Assembly (NCBI GenBank): GCA_023393265.1
Contig: JAEWME010000369.1
Span: 1-7,092, forward strand
Reading direction: 5' to 3'
Length of the DNA: 7,092 nt
Origin: Bacteroidota bacterium
GTDB taxonomy: Bacteria > Bacteroidota > Bacteroidia > Bacteroidales > Prolixibacteraceae
The notes under the pieces are model-generated. The model had not been told where the DNA came from and did not search any database. It saw only the letters and a program-made list of their open reading frames with translations. The translations under genes and the position numbers were made by a program. Below, piece by piece: positions 1-5,909 of the stretch (position 1 is its first letter; the number at the start of each line of letters is the position of its first letter).

Positions 1-1349
1 GGATTGGTGGTGAGAATGACCTCCACCCGACTGCCTGTATTCACCAAAATGGGCGACGACCACGAAATCTTCGTACTTCGGGCAGTTTCCCATGCAGTTT
101 CGCCAGTTTTAGTCGAAAGTGCCATCAGTTTGCCACCTTTGTTGGTATCGTATTGAATTAACAACTTGTCTTTATAAACGATCAGCGAAGAACCGTGACC
201 GTAATGATTATCAGGAACACCCAAATTACGGGCCCAAATGCGCTGTCCGTTCATATCGAGCGCCAGCACATCGCCGGTAGCAAAAATGGCAAACACCGCA
301 TTTCCGTCGGTTGCCATTGTTGGCGCAGCCAAGCCTGTATCGTTGGTTACTTTCGGCATTTTTGAGGGCGACCCCTGAATATTATCGGCGGCAGCTTCCC
401 ACAATTGTTTGCCTGTATTTTTATCCAGACAATACACCATCCGGGCTTGCGCATCAGCCCCGGTAATGAAAAGCTTATCGCCCCAGATTATGGGAGAACT
501 ATAACCTGCTTTTGGAATTTTCACTTTCCAGAGTACATTTTTCCCGCCAGCGCCATTCCAGTCGGTTGGTAAATTTTTCTGAAAGGCCACTCCATCACCT
601 TGCGGCCCGCGGAAGAACGGATAGTTGGCATTAATCAGCGCTTGCGTGGGTGGTCCGGCCATAGCAGCAGCCGGTTTGGTTTCCTGAATGGCTGCACTCG
701 CCGTTACCGGGGCGATCTGCTCTCCCGTTCCTGATGGTGTTGCAGTTTCGGCAACTGCATTTCCAGAAACCTGGGTAGAATCAGCCGTTGACGTATTGGT
801 TTCAGCCACTTCAGGAGCAACATTTTCAGTAGTAGTTTCCTGCTGAACAACCGAAGCTTCATTCACCTGATAATCTTTCAAACCGCTGTACGACAAAAAT
901 CCTGTACCCAATGCCAGTACAATCAGGCCCGAACCCACGTAAATCACCCATTTTTGAGCAATCAATTTATCGAGCCCGTTCACTTTATCGATGCTATCTA
1001 TTTCATTCAGTTTCGATTTGGCCGCAAAAAGGTAACGAACAGCCAGTACCGAAACAATAATGCCCAGGAACATCAGGTAAGTACCGGTGCGGATTTGCCA
1101 CTGGCTGGTAAAATAAGCTTTTCGGGCCATGAGGTCGAACGCCCGGATTTCGGCCTTAAGCGCTTCGTCCGACGGATTTTCGCTCAGCCGTTTTACCAGT
1201 TCAGGAATCGTTTTATTGTCGATCGGGTCATTCAGTCTGATCTGAATATAATTGGCAATCAGCATAAAGGCCATTAAAACAGCGAATCCGGCTGCGATCC
1301 ATGCAACCCAGCGGGCCAGTTGAATTTTATCAGGTTTGTCGTTATTCAT
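1..1349 (-). CDS. Three-helix membrane domain fused to PQQ-like beta-propeller, 3' end cut by window edge
   Basis: The frame is open from an ATG at 1349 through position 1, giving 449 complete codons with no stop; the C-terminus lies outside. It has a bipartite design. Residues 1-160 hold three hydrophobic helices (about 13-36, 88-109 and 134-154), with a charged 50-residue loop between the first two (PELVKRLSENPSDEALKAE at 49-67, then FDLMARKAYF at 71-80). Residues 162-235 are a low-complexity linker rich in Ala, Thr, Glu, Ser and Pro. From about 244 a PQQ-like propeller begins: YPFFRGPQGDGVAF (243-256), AGYSSPIIWGDKLFITG (281-297), VYCLDKNTGKQLW (305-317), VLALDMNGQRIW (361-372), LMALSTKTGETAW (408-420), SWSSPIL (429-435). 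An N-in orientation puts the third helix exit and the propeller outside the cytoplasm. It follows the membrane iron-sulfur gene by 44 bases. The propeller start closely mirrors that of the gene at the other end of the window. Role unknown; possibly a tethered docking or sensing partner of the iron-sulfur membrane protein. Confidence 0.9.
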   Translation of the reverse strand, partial: MNNDKPDKIQLARWVAWIAAGFAVLMAFMLIANYIQIRLNDPIDNKTIPELVKRLSENPSDEALKAEIRAFDLMARKAYFTSQWQIRTGTYLMFLGIIVSVLAVRYLFAAKSKLNEIDSIDKVNGLDKLIAQKWVIYVGSGLIVLALGTGFLSYSGLKDYQVNEASVVQQETTTENVAPEVAETNTSTADSTQVSGNAVAETATPSGTGEQIAPVTASAAIQETKPAAAMAGPPTQALINANYPFFRGPQGDGVAFQKNLPTDWNGAGGKNVLWKVKIPKAGYSSPIIWGDKLFITGADAQARMVYCLDKNTGKQLWEAAADNIQGSPSKMPKVTNDTGLAAPTMATDGNAVFAIFATGDVLALDMNGQRIWARNLGVPDNHYGHGSSLIVYKDKLLIQYDTNKGGKLMALSTKTGETAWETARSTKISWSSPILVNTGSRVEVILTTN

Positions 1350-1393
1350 TATGTTGAAGTACAGTTATTTACTTTATTTATTTTTCCTGCAAA
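1350..1393 (-). other. Intergenic spacer before the last gene, AT-rich
   Basis: In the transcribed sense the 44 bases are AT-rich, with GCAGGAAAAA about 30 to 40 bases before the ATG, too far to act as a ribosome binding site. I found no match to the Bacteroidota TAnnTTTG promoter element and no hairpin followed by a T-run. It is read as a leader inside the operon. Confidence 0.5.
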
Positions 1394-2665
1394 CTATTCT
1401 TTTTTTACCGGGCAATAATCCATGCAACGCCCACAACTGAGGCAGTTGGTTTTGTTTGGCACCCAGTCTTCCCTTTTCCTGAAAGTAGACAAGCCAATCA
1501 GGCTGGAACCGATTGCCAGTCCCATGAAACCGCCCAAAATCCATCCGCCGATATAAAACTGATGGCGAATGGCGTCGGCCTCTGCAACCAGTTGGGCAGT
1601 TGTTTTTCCGAAGCTCATAAACGTCCGGACATCAATATTTTTATCGTCATTTTTCACTTCGGGATGCTCCACAATTTCTTCGGCCAGGTAAACGGTTTGG
1701 TTAAACCGCGACAACGGCACATGCAACATCGATCCGGCAAAACCGCCAATGCCAACCCACAAAGGCAAAATCAGGAAATAGGTCATCAGGCGGTTTACAT
1801 TTTTCCGGCGTTTTCCGGTTTCGGCAACAGGTTCGTCGATGGCGCCAAACGGGCACGAGTTGGAGCAAAGTTTACACTGAATACAGGCCGCGGGCGTAAT
1901 AGACATGTGGCGTGACGAAAAGCGCGACATCCAGCCCAACAATACGCCATAGGGACAGAAAAACCTGCAGTAAGGACGGGCAACAAAAACGCCGACAGCC
2001 AGAAACAGCAAACCCAGGATAAGCATGTGAAACGGCGCATCGAACCGGAAAAAACCAACAAACGGATCGTACCGGCAAATAATAAATTCGGATTTGGTAG
2101 CTGCATATAAAACAGCCAAACCAAGATATAAATACGGAATCAGGCCAAGTACTTTCTGAATCCACTTGGGCAATTCAATGGGACGAATGGCTACAATATC
2201 CTGAATAGCGCCTAGTGGACAGGCTCCTGCGCAAAACGTCCGCCCAAAGAAGAGTGAGAAAATAAGCGGCATCAGGAAAAATAAAAGCGCCGTAACCGGA
2301 ATGGCATAGGTGGAATCGAATAAGCCAAGCACCACGTTTTGCACCGAACCAACCGAGCAGATACATCCTTCGCGATAAAAGCCGAAATAAACCAGCGAAA
2401 AAACCGAGGTCCAGAAAACGCCCTGACGCGAACGTTTCTTCAGCACAAACCAGGTCGTCAGGCTCAAAACAGCCAGCAAAACCAACACATCGAAATATTC
2501 GAGGAACAAAAATCGAGGCGACGGAACCGTAGTGCGCGGCTGTGCATAGCCCGTATCGAATTCAGGCTTCGGAAAGCGCTGCTGTGCTTCGGCGGCAAAT
2601 GTCTGCACCGCGCTGTAAAGCATCAGCGAAATCAGGAGTATATATCTTTTTAGTTGGTTGATCAT
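1394..2665 (-). CDS. NapH/NosR-type membrane 4Fe-4S protein without flavin domain
   Basis: A 423-residue polytopic protein. A signal peptide (about 1-24, ending QTFA) is followed by hydrophobic segments near 57-75, 83-98, 122-140, 172-190, 214-230, 294-314 and 372-394. The two CxxxCP motifs typical of NapH/NosR are C145AGACP and C233RFFCP. A CxxCxxCxxxCP cluster follows at 261-272 and a second at 408-419. GCIC (100-103) and ICRYDPF (196-202) also stand out. Placing the basic loops inside puts both CxxxCP motifs and both cluster motifs in the cytoplasm and GCIC, CRYDPF and the 315-371 loop outside, consistent with NosR topology. The FMN-binding periplasmic domain of NosR is absent. Known relatives oxidise quinol and pass electrons to exported partners, here probably the adjacent Tat polyferredoxin. 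The ATG at 2665 was chosen because it starts the signal peptide; a TTG at 2713 with an upstream GGA is an alternative adding 16 residues. The spacer to the previous gene is 49 bases. Confidence 0.9.
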   Translation of the reverse strand: MINQLKRYILLISLMLYSAVQTFAAEAQQRFPKPEFDTGYAQPRTTVPSPRFLFLEYFDVLVLLAVLSLTTWFVLKKRSRQGVFWTSVFSLVYFGFYREGCICSVGSVQNVVLGLFDSTYAIPVTALLFFLMPLIFSLFFGRTFCAGACPLGAIQDIVAIRPIELPKWIQKVLGLIPYLYLGLAVLYAATKSEFIICRYDPFVGFFRFDAPFHMLILGLLFLAVGVFVARPYCRFFCPYGVLLGWMSRFSSRHMSITPAACIQCKLCSNSCPFGAIDEPVAETGKRRKNVNRLMTYFLILPLWVGIGGFAGSMLHVPLSRFNQTVYLAEEIVEHPEVKNDDKNIDVRTFMSFGKTTAQLVAEADAIRHQFYIGGWILGGFMGLAIGSSLIGLSTFRKREDWVPNKTNCLSCGRCMDYCPVKKE

Positions 2666-2714
2666 TTGATTTACGGTTTGTTTTTGAAAAAAATCAGGCA
2701 ACGTGCGCAGCAAT
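2666..2714 (-). other. Intergenic spacer between polyferredoxin and membrane Fe-S gene
   Basis: This is the longest gap in the window (49 bases). It is open in the frame of the downstream gene and could be translated from a TTG at 2713, which has AAAGGA just upstream. The sense strand near the ATG is A-rich (AAACCGTAAATCAA) without a Shine-Dalgarno sequence, as is common in Bacteroidota. No terminator or TAnnTTTG promoter element was seen. Confidence 0.45.
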
Positions 2715-3290
2715 CTATCCTTTCTTCTCCTTCTCTTTGCTTCCCCCCTTGGTGAAATCGCCTTTGATCAGGTAAGGTGTATCCGCCGGAACGCGCTGAA
2801 TGGCATCAGCTGGACAAACACGGGCGATGGCGCAGTCGTTGCAGTTTTTACAGCGGTCGTGCCTGATTTGCAGGTGCAGTGAACCATTGCCAAACGAAGT
2901 ACATCCGGCCACACATTTGGCGCAGCCGATGCACAAATCTTCTTCAATGACATATTCGAAATATGGTTCTTCGATAAATTTTCGCTGAATAGCCGCCGTT
3001 GGACAAAGTTGATTCTCGGCAGCCGTGTTTCGGCCGTTGGGGTCGGGTTTCAGGTAACCGCCACACAAATCGCAGTAACCACAGAGGTCGTAGGCATGCA
3101 CACATTTTACGGCAGAAGGCGTCATCACGCACTCGTCGGCACAGCGCCCGCACTGCACACACTTAAACGGGTCGATCTGCCAAACCATCGCTTTAGCCGA
3201 CGACTTCAGCAGCGAAACACCGGCAACGCCACCCAGCGACACGGCCAGCGCCATCTGCATCCCACTCCGGATAAAACGGCGCCTTTCCAT
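2715..3290 (-). CDS. Tat-exported polyferredoxin (NapG-like 4Fe-4S protein)
   Basis: A 191-residue iron-sulfur protein, probably exported folded to the periplasm. MERRRFIRSG gives a twin-arginine-like motif, followed by a hydrophobic region (11-28) and SSAKA before the mature part. Cysteine motifs in order: C44-x2-C47-x2-C50-x3-C54, a lone C63, C70-x2-C73-x2-C76, C96-P, C120-x2-C123-x2-C126-x3-C130, and C147-x2-C150-x2-C153-x5-C159-P. Sixteen cysteines would suit four [4Fe-4S] clusters as in NapG and related Tat polyferredoxins; the total here is 17, so one is spare or structural. The tail is lysine-rich (KGGSKEKEKKG). An ATG at 3317 is an alternative start giving 200 residues and an 11-base overlap with the small Tat gene; 3290 was preferred because it puts the RR motif at the extreme N-terminus and has AGGAAAG about 11 bases upstream. 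In NapGH systems the soluble partner accepts electrons from the NapH membrane subunit, which is the next gene here. The final acceptor is not in view. Confidence 0.9.
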   Translation of the reverse strand: MERRRFIRSGMQMALAVSLGGVAGVSLLKSSAKAMVWQIDPFKCVQCGRCADECVMTPSAVKCVHAYDLCGYCDLCGGYLKPDPNGRNTAAENQLCPTAAIQRKFIEEPYFEYVIEEDLCIGCAKCVAGCTSFGNGSLHLQIRHDRCKNCNDCAIARVCPADAIQRVPADTPYLIKGDFTKGGSKEKEKKG

Positions 3291-3306
3291 ACTTTTCGGT
3301 TCTTTC

Positions 3307-3510
3307 CTATCGCTCATCTTCCCTGTATTTTTTAGCCTTATCAAGCGAACAACCACTCAGTTTGCTGCAAGAGCGGCAAAACTGGTTATCGGCACAATTA
3401 TCGAGTTGAACCCGGTTATTAACCAGCAGATAAGCCGAACCTCCGACCATCGCCGAAAGAAAAGTCAGTTGACCTGCCCTCCTGAAAAAATCTCGTCTCG
3501 ATGTCTTCAT
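3307..3510 (-). CDS. Small Tat-signal protein with four clustered cysteines, unknown function
   Basis: A 67-residue protein, not recognised as a named family. The N-terminus has a strong twin-arginine motif, TSRRDFFRRAG (3-13), followed by a hydrophobic stretch (about 14-30). There is no clear AxA cleavage site, so it may stay as a membrane anchor. The remaining 37 or so residues contain cysteines 39, 45, 48 and 54, a symmetric C-x5-C-x2-C-x5-C pattern, then a charged tail SLDKAKKYREDER. The ATG at 3510 was chosen over an upstream start at 3561 because it puts the Tat motif at the N-terminus and lies one base after the NHL stop. Tat export suggests a cofactor is inserted in the cytoplasm; four cysteines could hold one [4Fe-4S] cluster, but the spacing is not the classic ferredoxin CxxCxxCxxxC nor the HiPIP spacing, and a zinc site or disulfides are possible. 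The neighbouring exported polyferredoxin makes an electron-carrier or small-subunit role plausible. Confidence 0.82.
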   Translation of the reverse strand: MKTSRRDFFRRAGQLTFLSAMVGGSAYLLVNNRVQLDNCADNQFCRSCSKLSGCSLDKAKKYREDER

Positions 3511-3511
3511 G

Positions 3512-4477
3512 TCATTTCTTTTCAAAAATCCGAACCTGCTTTTTACAAAAATCCAAAGCAATCACCCGTTCCTGCCCGTCCACAGCCACATCGGCAGCTT
3601 CTGTGCAATCTCGGTCGAACATATCCGGCGAAGCAACAACGCCTTTCAGCACGCCGTGCTGATCGTAAATCTTAATTCGAGGCATTCCCTTTTCACTGGT
3701 TATAAATGAATTATCAGGAAGAATGGCCATATACGCCGGATTACAGCAACCTGTAAATCCTGAAAGTTTAAAACCAGCTTCGCCCCACGAAGTGCGCAGC
3801 GAGCCATCGCGGTTAAAATTCTCCAGCGTGTGCATCCCGGGGTTGACCACCCAAAGCAAACCGCTGTCGTCAGTCGCTAAATCGAAATACGGGCTTGGAA
3901 TCACCATCTCCGGAACACCTTTTTCGTCGTTCTTCTCCCCTATTTTTTCTAAAACTTCACCATCTGCATTACACCGGTAAACCATTCTGTTTCCGGCATC
4001 GGCCACGTAAATATTTTCTCCTGAAACCACCATTGAAGTAATCACCGAACGATCGCCAAACGAATTCCATTGTTTCAGGAGCGAGCCATCTGCTGTAAGC
4101 CGAAAAACGCTGTGGCGTGTGCCTACCCAAATTTCGCCATTGGCACCCAAAGCCACTGTCGAAGCGGTATCGGGCAGTTCTTTACGCCAAACTTCCGTTC
4201 CCGAATAATCATATTTCAGGAGGAGTTTTTCGGCTGCCACCACTATATTTTCTCCTGAAACAGTGAGCGCCCGTGGCTCCTGAACATTGACCGGAAAACT
4301 GCCGGTTTCCTTATAAAGTATCATCGACGGATCGACCTTCCGAAATTCGTCGACATTGTATTCGTAGGAGTTCTCTATATTTTTTCCAGCCTTTTTGCCA
4401 ATAAAATCCTTGGCGATGATGATCACGATCGTCAAGGCCAGAACAATCAACACGTAGTTTACCAGTTTCCGGTTCAT
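3512..4477 (-). CDS. Membrane-anchored NHL-type beta-propeller protein
   Basis: A 321-residue protein with a single N-terminal hydrophobic helix (about 7-22) after MNRKLVN, followed by KDFIGKKAGK and an extracytoplasmic six-bladed-type propeller. NHL/SMP-30-like blades appear as PRALTVSGENIVVA (68-81), TVALGANGEIWVGTRHSVFRL (107-127, note blade 2), SMVVSGENIYVADAGNRMVYR (148-168), YFDLATDDSGLLWVVNP (197-213) and AYMAILPDNSFITSEKG (248-264). The stretch around 241-271 carries a vicinal cysteine pair (FTGCCNP, Cys243-244) followed by SEKGMPRIKIYD, the most distinctive part of the protein; further cysteines are 169, 291 and 311. The ATG sits four bases after the previous stop (TAAAAAAATG), and the TGA stop is one base before the next ATG, so translation is probably coupled on both sides. 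NHL domains usually act as protein-binding platforms or, in some families, as enzymes; no catalytic set could be recognised. Its place next to Tat-exported iron-sulfur proteins suggests a scaffold or docking role, which is inference. Confidence 0.88.
   Translation of the reverse strand: MNRKLVNYVLIVLALTIVIIIAKDFIGKKAGKNIENSYEYNVDEFRKVDPSMILYKETGSFPVNVQEPRALTVSGENIVVAAEKLLLKYDYSGTEVWRKELPDTASTVALGANGEIWVGTRHSVFRLTADGSLLKQWNSFGDRSVITSMVVSGENIYVADAGNRMVYRCNADGEVLEKIGEKNDEKGVPEMVIPSPYFDLATDDSGLLWVVNPGMHTLENFNRDGSLRTSWGEAGFKLSGFTGCCNPAYMAILPDNSFITSEKGMPRIKIYDQHGVLKGVVASPDMFDRDCTEAADVAVDGQERVIALDFCKKQVRIFEKK
4011..4261 (-). repeat. 17-base direct repeat within the NHL gene (4011-4027 and 4245-4261)
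   Basis: The plus-strand string ATATTTTCTCCTGAAAC occurs exactly at 4011-4027 and again at 4245-4261, 234 bases (78 codons) apart and in the same frame. It encodes the VSGENI element of two propeller blades (residues 73-77 and 152-156 region). The coordinates span both copies. It is best read as a trace of blade duplication or of similar codon choice, not as a regulatory site. Confidence 0.6.
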
Positions 4478-4481
4478 TTTT

Positions 4482-5903
4482 TTACTGACTTACGTTTACA
4501 CAATACATTTTTTTCGAATCACGCAACAGCAAACGACCATCGGCAATGGCCATCGGTGCCCAGGCATCCTGACCGTCGAACAGCTTTTTTTGTGCCAGTT
4601 GTACATATTTTTTGCTGTCGGGTTTGATGAGTGTCAGCGTACCGTCGTCGCTCAGCAGAAACATCTTTTTATCGGCTATCAGGTATGGTCCCAAACCAAA
4701 ACGGCTTTCTTTTCCCGAAGTCCAAACCACCTTGTTTACATCATCGGGGCTCACACAAATCAACTGATTTCTCAGCGAACCAGCATCTTTTGGTTCAACA
4801 GCAAACATCATCCCATCCCAAAGAACAGGTGTTTGCTGCTCGCAGGCCATCCCGTCTTTAGGCGCATATTCTTTCAACACATCCACTTTATAACCGGCAC
4901 CCGATTGCGAAATTTTGATGACCATACTTCCGGCACCATATCCGGCAGTCAGGAATATTTTACCATCGGGGAAGCAAACAGGCGACGGAGCCACCACGGC
5001 ATGATTCCAGGCGGTTGACGACCAGAGCACTTTGCCTTCGTCGGGCCCTTCGGCCGAAACAGCCGCCACACCTCCAACGGCGCTGTACACATACATTTTT
5101 TTGCCATTGAACGTCCACGGCATCACCGAGGAATGCGACATTTTGAATCCGCCGGGATTGGGCGCTTCCCACAATACTTTTCCGGTTGCACAATCAACAG
5201 CAATCATCAGCGCTGTTCCGCCGGGCGCCAGAATCGCTTTATTGTTGTCGATCAGCGGACACTGGCCTGTAAACCAAAGCGGAACTTCAGTCTTGTATTG
5301 CTTTTCCATATCGATTCCCCACAAGAGGTCGCCCGATTCGCGCTTCACACACATCGCATGGCAACGTGGCCCGATGGTTACCACATAATCGGCTGTAACG
5401 GCAGGCACTGTGCGCGACATGCCGTGGTTTCGCTTCAGGCTGACTTTATACGATCGACGCCAAAGTTCCTGGCCATCTTCGAGCGAGAAAACGCGCAAGG
5501 CATCTTCGCGCTTACCTTCGTCGTAGTCCATCACATAAACCTTTCCTTCGTAAACGGCTGGTCCGGCGTGGCCTTCGCCTAATTCGACCGACCACTGAAT
5601 TTCAGGCTGGTTACCTGTCCACGAACTTTTCAGCGGTTGTGAATTCTTAACGATGTTGTCGCTTTCGGCACCACGAAAACGCACCCAGGTTCCTTTTAAT
5701 CCTGAATTTGTTGTACCAAACGACTCAAACTTTTCGCCAATGTGCACATCGTCGGCTACAGCAGTCGAATCGCCGCCACGGTTATCGGCACCGGGAACAC
5801 TCTCGGCAAATTTGCGTGTCGGATCAGAAAACATCCACCAGAAAAACAAGGCCAGCAACAGGCCAACAACCGCAAACAGCGTATATTTTAATCTCTTCTC
5901 CAA
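4482..5903 (-). CDS. Membrane-anchored PQQ-like beta-propeller protein (TTG start)
   Basis: A 473-residue protein with a lysine/arginine start (MEKRLKY), one hydrophobic segment at about 8-24 (uncleaved anchor or signal peptide), a polar linker to about 70, then a propeller. Blade signatures include WVRFRG (73-78), GHAGPAVYEGKVYVMDYD (111-128), VFSLEDGQELW (138-148), CVKRESGDLLW (185-195), VDCATGKVLW (236-245) and GTLTLIKPD (421-429). The cysteine-bearing motifs GPRCHAMC (178-185) and GQCPLID (213-219) are more specific than generic blades; from memory, similar motifs occur in PQQ-like proteins of Planctomycetes and Bacteroidota. The start is a TTG two codons after the in-frame TAG of the upstream gene; the only ATG near the N-terminus lies after the hydrophobic segment, so TTG is the only start that keeps the anchor. 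It ends TAA, four bases before the NHL gene. Likely extracytoplasmic and membrane-tethered; ligand and partner unknown. Confidence 0.88.
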   Translation of the reverse strand: MEKRLKYTLFAVVGLLLALFFWWMFSDPTRKFAESVPGADNRGGDSTAVADDVHIGEKFESFGTTNSGLKGTWVRFRGAESDNIVKNSQPLKSSWTGNQPEIQWSVELGEGHAGPAVYEGKVYVMDYDEGKREDALRVFSLEDGQELWRRSYKVSLKRNHGMSRTVPAVTADYVVTIGPRCHAMCVKRESGDLLWGIDMEKQYKTEVPLWFTGQCPLIDNNKAILAPGGTALMIAVDCATGKVLWEAPNPGGFKMSHSSVMPWTFNGKKMYVYSAVGGVAAVSAEGPDEGKVLWSSTAWNHAVVAPSPVCFPDGKIFLTAGYGAGSMVIKISQSGAGYKVDVLKEYAPKDGMACEQQTPVLWDGMMFAVEPKDAGSLRNQLICVSPDDVNKVVWTSGKESRFGLGPYLIADKKMFLLSDDGTLTLIKPDSKKYVQLAQKKLFDGQDAWAPMAIADGRLLLRDSKKMYCVNVSQ

Positions 5904-5909
5904 TTCGTT

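Noticed and set aside
954..1277. Plus-strand open frame of 107 codons near the low-coordinate end
   Set aside because: It is opposite the three-helix membrane domain of the minus-strand propeller fusion, which is open over the full 1349 bases and shows convincing helices.
1350..1393. Internal promoter or terminator before the last gene
   Set aside because: TAGTTTG at the stop codon resembles the Bacteroidota -7 element but has one base too few between TA and TTTG. No stem-loop with a T-run is present.
1795..2366. Overlapping minus-strand frames with cysteines and hydrophobic stretches (1795-2124, 1872-2165, 2175-2366)
   Set aside because: They are alternative frames of the membrane iron-sulfur gene; the real frame carries ordered CxxxCP and CxxCxxCxxxCP motifs.
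1394..3290. Naming the pair napG/napH or nosG/nosH
   Set aside because: The motifs fit the broad family, but there is no nap or nos catalytic gene in view and the membrane protein has an unusual split between its cluster motifs, so a gene symbol would overstate the case.
4590..5018. Plus-strand open frame of 142 codons
   Set aside because: It is antisense to the same propeller gene, and the minus-strand protein has clear blade motifs throughout. No independent coding evidence.
5133..5582. Plus-strand open frame of 149 codons
   Set aside because: It lies wholly opposite the middle propeller gene, has no domain or signal, and its peptide is rich in His, Arg and Ser as expected for an antisense shadow.
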